Positions 48,810-59,556 of a stretch of 64,000 nucleotides of DNA are shown here, in pieces. A program made the position numbers and the translations under genes. Source of the stretch: Urophycis tenuis (taxonomy: Eukaryota > Chordata > Actinopteri > Gadiformes > Phycidae). The stretch spans positions 2,236,966 through 2,300,965 of the forward strand of contig JAXIVH010000010.1 in the NCBI GenBank assembly GCA_036785325.1, written 5' to 3'. A model generated the notes under the pieces. The model did no database searches. It worked only from the letters and a program-made list of their open reading frames with translations, and was not told the DNA's origin. Within the stretch, counting starts at the first letter, position 1. Each line of letters starts with the position of its first letter.

Positions 48810-51431
48810 GAGACCGGATCCTCATCCTTCAGTGAGCGGTGTCGCCAGCGCGGGAAAATGCATCCCTGGATTTTATTCCTCCTGACAATGGGGACGTCTG
48901 CGCGCGGAGCGGAGCCTCTCCACGGCTACGGGGTGACGTGTGACGGGCTGTGCTCCTGCGAGGAGAAGGAGGAGGTGTTGACCGTGGGCTGTGAGACCAG
49001 GGGCATCGGCAGCCTGTCGGAGGTGCACCCCGTGTACTACCCCACCTACCACCTCCTGCTCAGCGGGAACCTCCTCAGCAAGCTCTCGGTGGACGACTTT
49101 GTCGAGTACACGGGCCTGACCATCCTGCATCTGGGCAACAACGACATATCCCAGGTGGAGTCCGGGGCGTTCAACGGCCTCCAGGGATTACGACGGCTGC
49201 ATCTCAACAACAACAAAATCGATGCGCTGAAGGAGGAGCTGTTCTTTGGCCTGGAGAACCTGGAGTACCTGCAGATGGACTACAATTACATCACCCACGT
49301 GGAGGCCAACGCGTTCGGCAGGCTGACCCACCTGGAGGTCCTGATTCTCAACGACAACTTGATATCCTCCCTGCCGACCAACGTGTTCCAGGTGGTCCCG
49401 CTGACTCACCTGGACCTGCGGGGGAACCAGCTGAAAACGCTGCCCTTCTCGGGTCTGCTGGAGCACATGACCAACGTGGTGGAGCTGCAGCTGGAGGAGA
49501 ACCCCTGGAACTGTTCCTGCGAGCTGATCGCCCTGAAGACCTGGCTGGAGAGCATCTCCTACACTGCTCTGGTGGGCGACGTGGTCTGCGAGTTCCCCTT
49601 CCGCCTCCACGGGCGCGACGTGGACGAGGTCTCCAAGCAGGAGCTGTGTCCCCGCCGGGCCATCGCGGAGTACGAGATGCCTCACCTGAGCAGCGACGCG
49701 TCCTACCGCACTCCCCCGGCCCCCGCCACCGCGCCCTTCACCTCCGCCGGGATCGCGCGGTCCTCCTCCAGGCCCACCAAAGGCCCCCGGCAGTCGGGCA
49801 AACTGAAGACGAAGCCCACGGGCCGCGTCCCATCCAATAAACCTCAGAATTACGGTCAAATCGTTTCTTATCAGACCAAATCCCCCGTGCCTTTAGATTG
49901 CCCCACTGCCTGCACGTGTAATCTTCAGATTTCAGACCTGGGCCTGAATGTTAATTGTCAAGAGAGAAAAATCGAGCGCATCTCTGATCTGAGTCCCAAA
50001 CCGTACAACCCTAAGAAGATGTATCTCACGGGAAATTACATCACGGTTGTCCGCAGATCAGATTTTATCGAGGCCACTGGCCTGGACCTGCTCCATCTGG
50101 GTAATAATCGAATAGCCCACGTGCGTGACCGCGCCTTCGGAGACCTGGCGCACTTACGCCGCTTATACCTGAACGGCAATGTGATCGAACGTCTCACTGG
50201 AGAAATCTTTTATGGACTGGCCAGCCTGCAGTTTTTATATCTAGAATACAATGTCATTAAAGAGATCGCTGTTAACACATTCCAGCACGTCCCCAACCTC
50301 CAGCTGCTGTTCCTCAACAACAACCTGTTAAAAGCCCTGTCCGAGGGCACCTTCAGCGGCCTGACGCTCGCCAGGCTGAACCTCCGCAACAACCACCTCC
50401 GCTCGCTGCCCGCCGGCGGCGTGCTGGACCAGCTCACCGCCCTGGTGCAGGTGGACCTGTTTGAGAACCCCTGGGACTGCTCCTGCGCCATCCTGGACCT
50501 GCGGACGTGGCTGGAGCAGCTCAGCACCGGCACCGTCGTCAACAACGTGATCTGCAGCGCCCCCAAGAGGCTGTCCGGGGAGGACATGAGGTACATCAAG
50601 ACGTCGCACTTCTGCCCCAACGACTCGGCCGCCGCCGGCCCCGTGGCCACGCCCTCCGAGGAGTCCTACCCCGGCAGCACGGTCACCATCGAGTCCTCGC
50701 TGGACTCGGAGGCGCCGCGCGGCGCCATCCCGCTGTCCGTGCTCATCCTCGCCCTGCTGCTCATCTTCATCACCTCGGTGTTCATGGCGGCGGGGCTGTT
50801 TGTGGCCGTGAGGAAGAAGCACCAGAAGGCCCAGACGGAGCAGAACAACTCGGTGAACGCCTGCATCAGCTCGCTGAACATGGAGTACGGCCTGTACAAG
50901 AAGGCCGCCATCCCCAAGGTGCGCACCTCGGCCGGCCACGTGTACGAGTACGTCCCCTCGCTGCCGGAGCCCGCCGCGCAGGGCCACGCCCCCGGCCCCG
51001 TGGAGGGCGTGGCCCTGGACGCCTACAGAGACCTGGACGATTTAAGCGGGCCGTTCCTGGGCGAGAAAGAGGCCGTGAGCTCCGAGTACAGCGCCGCCAC
51101 CCCGGAGCCCGACGCCAAGCGCTCCCCGAGCTCCCTGGACGACTCGTGTTACTACAGGGAGGTGTTGGAGGAGCAGGGAGGGCCCTACCGCTGCCCGCTG
51201 CCCTGCCGGCACAGTGAACACTCTGCAGGTCACTACGGCTCAGACTTTGATGTGGAGCACCAATGTATGCACCCGGAGAGGGTGCAGCAGACCATCATGT
51301 ACTGTACCGCGCCCGGCACTGGCCACGCCGAGCCCAACAGGAGTGAGTACTGGGAGCTGAAGACCAAGCTCCACATCGACCCGGATTACCTCGAGGTTCT
51401 CGAGAAGCGCACCACATACTCCCAGTTTTAG
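48786..51431 (+). CDS. slitrk5: slitrk5-like: SLIT and NTRK-like protein 5, single-exon LRR receptor
   Basis: The longest reading is 881 residues; the second Met (residue 25, base 48858) directly precedes a signal peptide (HPWILFLLTMGTSARG). The ectodomain has two LRR units. The first spans about residues 52-290 and is capped by NPWNCSCEL...CP at 239-289. The second runs from CPTACTCNLQISDLGLNVNC (372) to a cap NPWDCSC...CP (561-611). A TM helix lies at about 648-674. The tail ends PDYLEVLEKRTTYSQF, the conserved NTRK-like tyrosine motif. The stretches around 360-440 and the C-terminus are closest, from memory, to SLITRK5 rather than SLITRK1, 2 or 6. Slitrk5 is a postsynaptic receptor that binds LAR-type phosphatases and modulates TrkB trafficking. 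Human SLITRK5 is 958 residues; this one lacks its Gln/Pro-rich cytoplasmic insert. A teleost a/b paralogue designation cannot be made. Confidence 0.94.
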   Translation: MLPVISEQETGSSSFSERCRQRGKMHPWILFLLTMGTSARGAEPLHGYGVTCDGLCSCEEKEEVLTVGCETRGIGSLSEVHPVYYPTYHLLLSGNLLSKLSVDDFVEYTGLTILHLGNNDISQVESGAFNGLQGLRRLHLNNNKIDALKEELFFGLENLEYLQMDYNYITHVEANAFGRLTHLEVLILNDNLISSLPTNVFQVVPLTHLDLRGNQLKTLPFSGLLEHMTNVVELQLEENPWNCSCELIALKTWLESISYTALVGDVVCEFPFRLHGRDVDEVSKQELCPRRAIAEYEMPHLSSDASYRTPPAPATAPFTSAGIARSSSRPTKGPRQSGKLKTKPTGRVPSNKPQNYGQIVSYQTKSPVPLDCPTACTCNLQISDLGLNVNCQERKIERISDLSPKPYNPKKMYLTGNYITVVRRSDFIEATGLDLLHLGNNRIAHVRDRAFGDLAHLRRLYLNGNVIERLTGEIFYGLASLQFLYLEYNVIKEIAVNTFQHVPNLQLLFLNNNLLKALSEGTFSGLTLARLNLRNNHLRSLPAGGVLDQLTALVQVDLFENPWDCSCAILDLRTWLEQLSTGTVVNNVICSAPKRLSGEDMRYIKTSHFCPNDSAAAGPVATPSEESYPGSTVTIESSLDSEAPRGAIPLSVLILALLLIFITSVFMAAGLFVAVRKKHQKAQTEQNNSVNACISSLNMEYGLYKKAAIPKVRTSAGHVYEYVPSLPEPAAQGHAPGPVEGVALDAYRDLDDLSGPFLGEKEAVSSEYSAATPEPDAKRSPSSLDDSCYYREVLEEQGGPYRCPLPCRHSEHSAGHYGSDFDVEHQCMHPERVQQTIMYCTAPGTGHAEPNRSEYWELKTKLHIDPDYLEVLEKRTTYSQF

Positions 51432-51706
51432 GCTCCTGGAGGTGTACATAAGGAACGGCGTCTGAAATCCACTGTAATATATGGCAGTTATGTAAATGTT
51501 TTTATTGTACATTGATACCGTCTGTCTGAGGCGAGCCCATTTCATTGGTTTGTTGGCAATATTTGTAAGCAGATGTTTTTGTTGATAACAGGATGAGGAG
51601 GGTATTTCTACTTTGTGGTATGCTTGCAGTGTAAAGGATCTGGTCTTGGACCGGGAATTCATAACAATTATTCCAAAGGCAGAAAGCTGGCACCGGGACA
51701 GCCAGC

Positions 51707-51712
51707 AATAAA
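51707..51712 (+). terminator. Candidate proximal poly(A) signal of slitrk5
   Basis: AATAAA about 275 bp after the stop codon. Confidence 0.55.
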
Positions 51713-52852
51713 CGATCCAAAAAGTGCCCCCCCCCCCCCCCCCCCCCCCCCCGGAGCGACTGAACTATGCAAACAGAATCAACAGGCTTATGTGTTTCGA
51801 CACGCAAACAAGTCCCGCCCGACACAACACAGCCGTCAACAGCTTTGTCAATATTAACGGCGTGGGGACCGGGCGCCACGGTGAGACGGCGGCGCGCTCT
51901 GGAGGCGGGGGCGCTGACCCGGAGCGGCCTGGCTGGTTCCCAGGGTGGTACGTACCCCCCTGCATGTACAGAACTCCTGCTGGGCTCAGGGGGCTGGTGG
52001 TCCAGCTGGGGCCCACGGCGCCACAACACACCTGTGTTTTTTAAGACATTTATTTTTATACAATGTAAGAACACTAATATTGGTCTCTCTCCCCGTTCTG
52101 TTTTGCACAGAATTGCACTATATCTGGTATGTTGCCGGTGAGATGTCACTGTCTTAGATAAAACATGGCTAACGTGGTGTATAGCAATGGCTCTGGAATT
52201 GGAAAATCGTACAAAACAAAATGACACATAAAGAAGTAAAGGGCCATAGAATGGTTGCACTATGCAGTGGTGGAAACAGGTGCTGTCTACTGTAGCTCTC
52301 ATCACATCTTGGAGGAGGTGAACACCTGGTGTTTGGTGACATTGGTACACCCACTACAAGACGCATACAAAACATTCCCAATGTGTCATTAGACGGTCAG
52401 CGTTGTTCAGGAAAACAAAAGGATTTCACGTTTTGCTTTGCTTTGATTGCATGACTGTGGGCACCACTTGTGTTGGTGTGCACCATCGTTGTCCAGCCCT
52501 CGTTTGATTGGTGCACAGTGTGGTCACGTGACCTCCGGGCTCTGGGCTGGAGGCAGGCAGGCCTGCCCGTGTGCCCGCCTCCATCCCAGTATGACAACAC
52601 CACTACACCCTCTGAGTGACTCTGCTTCTGTTGTTGATGAGGCTCACAAGGCTCCAGACCTCACAACACTGAGAACTAGGTTCTGTTCTGCCACGCAACC
52701 TGTTAGCTTTGTTGACATGGAAAAACAACTCGGCGAAGCTGTAAATAGGGACTCCCAACACCCTGACGAGTACTTTCTCCTTCAGTTGAGAACTTTGTGT
52801 ATCTTCGGTTCATTCTGTGAGTCACATATTATCGAGAGTCATCTTCATGCAA

Positions 52853-52858
52853 AATAAA
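52853..52858 (+). terminator. Candidate distal poly(A) signal of slitrk5
   Basis: AATAAA about 1.42 kb after the stop codon, followed by a TG-containing region (gatgtgttgtgg) typical of a downstream element. Confidence 0.5.
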
Positions 52859-53115
52859 TGATGTGTTGTGGTAAGAATGCAAATACTCTCCCTGATGAGA
52901 GGTTACCAAATGTGCATTGTTCAACATCACATCATTTTTATATGCCAGAAAGGAAACTGGTGAAATCACAGTTATTGTTGTTGTCATTATTATTATTATA
53001 ATTCTAATACTTAATATTGTTCTGCTCTTTTCGGTTTGGTCTGTTGTAAATAGGACACTGTCTACCTTGTCATGTGAAGTGAACTAAGCTGTGTTTTTGT
53101 TCCAGACAGTAACAC

Positions 53116-53190
53116 CACACACACCTGCACACACACACACACACACACAGACACACAGACACACACACACACACGCACACACACACACAC

Positions 53191-53270
<80 letters not shown>

Positions 53271-53290
53271 GCACACACATGCACGCACAC
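53116..53290 (+). repeat. (CA)n microsatellite
   Basis: A CA tract of about 170 bp with GCA and GACA interruptions. Confidence 0.96.
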
Positions 53291-54176
53291 AGCGGACAGC
53301 CAATGGAAATCGAAAAATGTGAATTAGTGTTCAAAATGGGTTCTGAGATCTGTCCATTAAATTAATAAAATATATGAATGAATGTAACTTTTCGCGCATG
53401 TTCTTTCCTTCGTATGCTATGAGATTAATCAACAGTATAACGTGGCATGAAGCAGCTTTAACATACTGAAAGGCTGTTCATTGATCGGCCTGTTGGGTTG
53501 TGCTGTCTCACGGTGTGCAGAGGGCCGGCCCCTGGCCTCACTGTAACTGTAGCCAGCGATGCCAACCGCTGATGGGTTTGCATGCGCGGACGCCAAGAGA
53601 CACTTACAAAACAAAAAATGCTATTCTTAGAAGCAGACATGGCTTTTTTCCCCCCGGGAACTCGTATCCATGGAAACGTCTAATTACCTGTGTTATACAT
53701 CAAATGCGTGTCATTTTAGATATATCTGACGTGTGGCATATGGTTTCACGTTTCTTGTTGCATGTAAACAGAGCGCTCTCTCTGCCCCGGCGTCGTCAGC
53801 TCCTGGGAGACGCCTCTGATCCACGGACGGACCGTCTTATGATGCCTCGCTGCATGAAGATCTGTTGGGCGAGCGGGGGGGAAATTAGGGCAGATCTGCA
53901 TTATGTAAGCTCCGGGAGATATGTCATCCAGTGTGAAGACGGCATACCACTGAGCTCACTGGGGCGGCAAGCGACGAGCTTCCGGTGAATCATCAGTCAA
54001 CAGACGGACTGACCGGCGGGGCGCGCGGACCTCACGAGTCGCCTTTTGTTTCGCGCGCCGCCAAGGAGCCGCGGCGCTCCGTTGCCAATAGCGACGCGTG
54101 TGTCGCTTCCTGGTGTACATTCCCTGCTAATGTGTTTCTGTGCTTTTAAAGTGAATTCCCTCTCTATCTCTCCCCT

Positions 54177-54279
<103 letters not shown>

Positions 54280-54614
54280 ACATTATTGACTTAGTCTATT
54301 CATGCATGTCTCAAGTACTACATCCACAGATGTGCAAAGCGCTCCGTTCGTCCCCAACATTTTGCACTTTTGCAGAAAGCACTCGCGCAGTCATTGACGC
54401 TAAACACCATCCCCGGATCAATAATGAAACACTGAATGTATACACCTGTTTATTAGAGGTGCGGGGGGAGGATTTGAGACCAGCGCTGTTACCGAAGAGT
54501 CAGCTGGTAGGAGTGGCCTCGCCATCGTTCAGTGAATGAACTGTGAGAACATCTGTTCCGCGTTGACTCTCGATGAGCCAATTTAGATGTTTGACAGCTC
54601 CCGGCTCATTTCTG

Positions 54615-54644
54615 ACCAATCAGGGTATCTCGTCCCTGATTGGT
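54615..54644. repeat. 11-bp inverted repeat with CCAAT/ATTGG boxes
   Basis: accaatcaggg (54615-54625), then tatctcgt, then ccctgattggt (54634-54644). The arms pair perfectly and place two divergent CCAAT boxes 8 bases apart. Confidence 0.9.
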
Positions 54645-55379
54645 TCGGATGATTAATGTTATCTGTCGATCGTAGGTGCGTGAATGCAACACTTCCCAAC
54701 GGCAGAGAAATGTAGGGCGGAGAGAGGGAATGGATGATTTTTTGAGGGTTGTTGAGTTTCAAAAGCTGGTTCCTTCCACTCGTTTGCGTTGTGTTCTACC
54801 CTTGAGTCTTACCTACAGCCCCCTGAAGAGAAATCTGTGCTGTGTGCATTCATGTTTAGCTCCTTAGACACGGCCGGTTACGGAGTGTAATTTTAAATGT
54901 ACTTCCAGGAGAACGTAGGCTGCCGGGCTGCAGGCATCATCACCGCACTCCAAGGTGGATGTGGATTGCGGCGTATTTATTTTCCGGCGGGGAAAGCAGA
55001 ATCTGACACAGTCATATTTATAGGGGCTCATCCAGGCTCACGGCTGCTGATGTGAGTGCAGAGTCTAAATCCCTGCCTTATCCTCTCTCATTTGTACATA
55101 TCACACTTAACATATGAACTTGCGCTGCATGAGGCTAATAAACAACAGCTTTGGGGCCGCCTGAGCCCGCTCCACCGCGCTGGGACTGACGGCCACTAAG
55201 AGGCTTGTCTCCTGGCGTCCCGGTAAACGTCCGCCGCGTCCCCGGTGGCCTGCAGGAGCGCAGGCCGGTCCCGTCCGGTCCAATCACAGGCGGAACAAAA
55301 CGCGCGTGGCGTCGCTGTGAACCATCCAGGCGCGTCTCGCTGCAGTGGAGCCCCGGAGGTCGGTACCCCCTGCGTGTCT

Positions 55380-56546
55380 CTGTGTGGTGCTGTTGGGTCA
55401 CCTCTCCCTGTGTGGTGCTGCTGGGTCACCTCTCCCTGTGTGGTGCTGTTGGGTCACCTCTCCCTCTGTGGTGCTGTTGGGTCACCTCTCCCTGTGTGGT
55501 GCTGCTGCTGGGTCACCTCTCCCTGTGTGGTGCTGCTGCTGGGTCACCTCTCCCTGTGTGGTGCTGCTGCTGGGTCACCTCTCCCTGTGTGGTGCTGTTG
55601 GGTCACCTCTCCCTCTGTGGTGCTGTTGGGTCACCTCTCTCTGTGTGGTGCTGCTGGGTCACCTCTCCCTGTGTGGTGCTGCTGCTGGGTCACCTCTCCC
55701 TGTGTGGTGCTGCTGGGTCACCTCTCCCTGTGTGGTGCTGCTGCTGTGTCACCTCTCCCTGTGTGGTGCTGCTGGGTCACCTCTCTCTGTGTGGTGCTGC
55801 TGGGTCACCTCTCCCTGTGGTGCTGCTGCTGGGTCACCTCTCCCTGTGTGGTGCTGCTGGGTCACCTCTCCCTGTGTGGTGCTGCTGGGTCACCTCTCCC
55901 TGTGTGGTGCTGTTGGGTCACCTCTCCCTCTGTGGTGCTGTTGGGTCACCTCTCCCTGTGTGGTGCTGCTGCTGGGTCACCTCTCCCTGTGTGGTGCTGC
56001 TGCTGGGTCACCTCTCCCTGTGTGGTGCTGCTGGGTCACCTCTCTCTGTGTGGTGTTGTTGGGTCACCTCTCCCTGTGTGGTGCTGCTGGGTCACCTCTC
56101 CCTGTGTGGTGCTGTTGGGTCACCTCTCCCTCTGTGGTGCTGTTGGGTCACCTCTCCCTGTGTGGTGCTGCTGCTGGGTCACCTCTCCCTGTGTGGTGCT
56201 GCTGGGTCACCTCTCTCTGTGTGGTGCTGTTGGGTCACCTCTCTCTGTGTGGTGCTGTTGGGTCACCTCTCTCTGTGTGGTGCTGCTGGGTCACCTCTCC
56301 CTGTGTGGTGCTGTTGGGTCACCTCTCCCTGTGTGGTGCTGCTGGGTCACCTCTCCCTGCATGGTGCTGTTGGGTCACCTCTCCCTGTGTGGTGCTGCTG
56401 GGTCACCTCTCCATGCATGGTGCTGTTGGGTCACCTCTCTCTGTGTGGTGCTGCTGGGTCACCTCTCCCTCTGTGGTGCTGCTGGGTCACCTCTCTCTGT
56501 GTGGTGCTGCTGCTGGGTCACCTCTCTCTGTGTGGTGCTGCTGGGG
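55380..56546 (+). repeat. 28-bp minisatellite, about 40 units, open in all + frames
   Basis: The unit is tgtgtggtgctgctgggtca plus cctctccc (28 bp), with extra CTG triplets giving 31-bp units and gctgttggg variants. No + strand frame contains a stop for about 400 codons, because the unit lacks stops and its 28-bp length cycles through the frames. The predicted Cys/Trp/Leu-rich peptide (VWCCWVTSPCVVLLGHL type) is a by-product of the repeat. Confidence 0.95.
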
Positions 56547-56738
56547 TGACCTCTCTCCCTGCGTGGGTGTCATTGTCATCTCCACACTCGTCCCCAATAG
56601 TCCCTGACCCTGCTGCTCTACACCGCCCCCCCCCCCCCCCCCCCCCCCCCCCGGCTCTCTCTCTGGGGTGTGAAGGACGGTGTGGGGGGAGGGGGGGGAT
56701 GGGACGTTGGCAGGATTACTATTGCAACAACACATCAT

Positions 56739-56793
<55 letters not shown>

Positions 56794-56859
56794 GTTAGTG
56801 GGTGAACTATCCAACGCTTGGTGAATTCTGCTTCACAATGATAGGAAGAGCCGACTTCG

Positions 56860-56945
56860 GAGGATCAGGGCAGGGTTAGCGGTTCGATCCCCCTGTAGGT
56901 CATTTTGGACAAAAGTGTCTGCTAAATGCCCCCTTTAGATTAGAC
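56860..56945 (+). mobile_element. V-SINE-like fragment (tRNA-derived SINE remnant)
   Basis: The motif gcggttcgatccccctg resembles a tRNA box B (GGTTCGANTCC). It is followed by attttggacaaaagtgtctg then ctaaatgcc, the characteristic 3' domain of teleost V-SINE-type elements (usual form: ggataaaagcgtctgctaaatg). Box A and the 5' end are not clear, so the copy looks truncated or old. Confidence 0.65.
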
Positions 56946-59402
56946 CCTTAGAGTAGACCTCCCGCCTCCAGTCACTGGTCCTCCGACCCCCCAACACACT
57001 GCAGACCTGCAGGCAGTGGAAGGTAACAAAGGGGGAGGATTATGGTGGAGGTGGGGATCACCAGCCCAGGGCAGCGCTGCCCATATGTGAGTGTTCTGCT
57101 CAGTGAATCCACGCTGTGTGTTGTACTGAAGCACTAGGCCGACTCTCGTTTCAGGCCATCGTTTGTACCGCAGCATTTTTGTTGGGTTATGTCAGACGAA
57201 GAATCAAATGATTAAAAACAACTCTGAAATAAAGGGGTGAATTAAAACGACATGATGGAATGAGCATAAAATCTGTTTATTCTGCCTTCACACATTAAAT
57301 GTGATGATACAATCGGAAGGTAATATATGACAACAACCAAAAGAACATCATGGCTTCTCATCCTGAGATAATATGAGGACATAATCATTCACTTCACAAA
57401 CACATTTCTGCTCTGGTTGTAATTATTTTAATCATGTGTTTCCGGGAGGACATAACTCAAGGCTTCATCCTGAGATTAATGCAACTTGACTGACAAGCAT
57501 TTCCCTTGATGCATGAGTCAACAAGTGTTCATGGAAAATGTGTGTGTGTCTATATATATATTTATACATACATGAATATGTACATAATATTTATATATAC
57601 ACAATCGCAGAGCCTAATGTAGCAGTCCTTCCCTCTGCTTTGTGTTCCATCACAGCTGCTGCAGAACATAACCCTGTGGAGGAGGAGAACTGTCCTTCAA
57701 CTCTGGTGTACAACATTGATGAATCCGTGTTGTGACAATGTGCTGAGATTGAGGACACGGAGGGCAGGCCCTGCCACATGTCTCAGGAGTGTGTGATGTA
57801 TGTTCCCTGCCAAGCCGACTGCCTCAGTAGAACCTGGCTTCTGAGGGGTTCCTTTCGGTTCTACCACAGTCCAGTTTATTTGCTAATTCCAAACCAGATA
57901 GCAATTAGCCTGCCTCCTCCCTGGCTATTTAACCCACACCTCTTTACTGAATGTGGCCTCGTCTCCACGTTTGACCTCTAGAATGCGTGTCAGTAGTTCT
58001 ACCTTGAGCACATTTTTAGCTTTAAGAAACTAGGTTTTAAAAATGTGTAATTTTTCTCAATTTTGGAGGCAGAGCTGCAGAGAGTTCCTCTCCCTTGTGT
58101 GTGGTCCTGTGAATCTATGACATGTCCTGACAGCGTAAACAACCTCGCCTGCTCAGACAGAGGCCAGGCCATTGTCTCGAACCCGGGGAAGGGCGGAGAC
58201 CATGACAAGTATACAGACAAACAGACAAACACATTAATGAACACATTCATTAATAAATGAATGAACAAACGACAAACAAAACTATGCAAATGCGGAGATA
58301 AAGAACTAAAGAAATACATCAATACCAAAGCGGCCATTGTTGGACACGTTGGCCTGTTGTTGTGGAGTTTGTAGCATCATTAAGGACAGCAGAAACAGAG
58401 CGCCTCCCCCCTAAACCAACATGTCTGGGGTGCACAAGGTTTCACAAGCTTTTTCAACCAACAAACACGTGTCCAATTGAAGTTATTTTCAAGTCTAATG
58501 AGCAAACAGAAGGCAAATTAAAGCAACGCCAGTGAGCTTCGCTTCTGGCTGGTTAGAAACTCACTATGAACTCCATGTTAGGGCCTCCAGCAGAATAGCA
58601 TTATCTCCTGATAAATCCTCACGCTATAGCGGCGAAGACCAACCAAATATGTTGTCAACAAAACGGAGCTGTTGCCAACCAGTGAGTCTTGTTTTCGGTG
58701 CTGGTTCCTCACATTAGTGATAACAAGTTGAGACTATTTCCTGTGCATCCAACATATGACTGTGGCGGCTGAGGGAGGGTGTCTGCGCAAAGTGTTGAAG
58801 GCACGTCGCGATGCAAATCACTCCGAATGCCGCTGTCTTCAGGCAAGCATCGCGCACTTTGGTCATACTCGTGTCGTCTGCGAGCACAGAGAACTATAAA
58901 TGATTCAACTTCCTCCCAAAGGCATCAGATGTAAATGTGACATCTTGTGTTTGCATGGAGCGCTGAAGTAAATGTATATGGGCTGCAGAATACGCTGCAG
59001 AGACAGGGCTGTGCTGAAGAGGCTGCTTGATTGCAGACTGTTTCTTGCAAGCTTGGAGCTTTGCAATGATATGACTTGACTTTACGTGCATGTAATCCTG
59101 ATGGCAGGCTCATACTATACAATGCCAAAGTAACCAAGATACATTTTAATGATGTTATTTGAAGTTTTCTTTTAGGGCTCGCTCCCAGGCAATTTTTACT
59201 CTCCTTCGGTTTTGGTTACCATCTGGAGATTCAGTTTTTTGTAACCATTATATAATATTTATAGAACAGCTTTACAACGAATACAAAGTGTTGTCGACGT
59301 TCAATCAGCAGCCCATTATATCTTGGTCCTCCGAGGAACCCGGCAATCTGAAGGAACGCGAGCACAGAACCATTCCAGCACACCACCAGATATCATGGCA
59401 GT

Positions 59403-59556
<154 letters not shown>

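Larger units (their letters stand above)
51432..52870 (+). other. slitrk5 3' UTR and flank (inferred)
   Basis: AT-rich unique sequence interrupted by a C run (51727-51752). Two AATAAA signals (51707 and 52853) allow a short and a long 3' UTR. The open frame at 52447-52857 has no recognisable domain and I treat it as chance. Confidence 0.55.

Noticed and set aside
48873..50987. Several - strand open frames opposite slitrk5
   Set aside because: They are shadows of GC-rich LRR coding sequence and lack any domain.
52447..52857. 136-codon open frame downstream of slitrk5
   Set aside because: No recognisable domain and no splice or promoter signal. It lies within the presumed long 3' UTR and ends just before a poly(A) signal.
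55205..56749. 514-codon open frame over the 28-bp array (also in the other two + frames)
   Set aside because: It is entirely repeat-derived, open in all three frames, with no domain and no conserved flanks.
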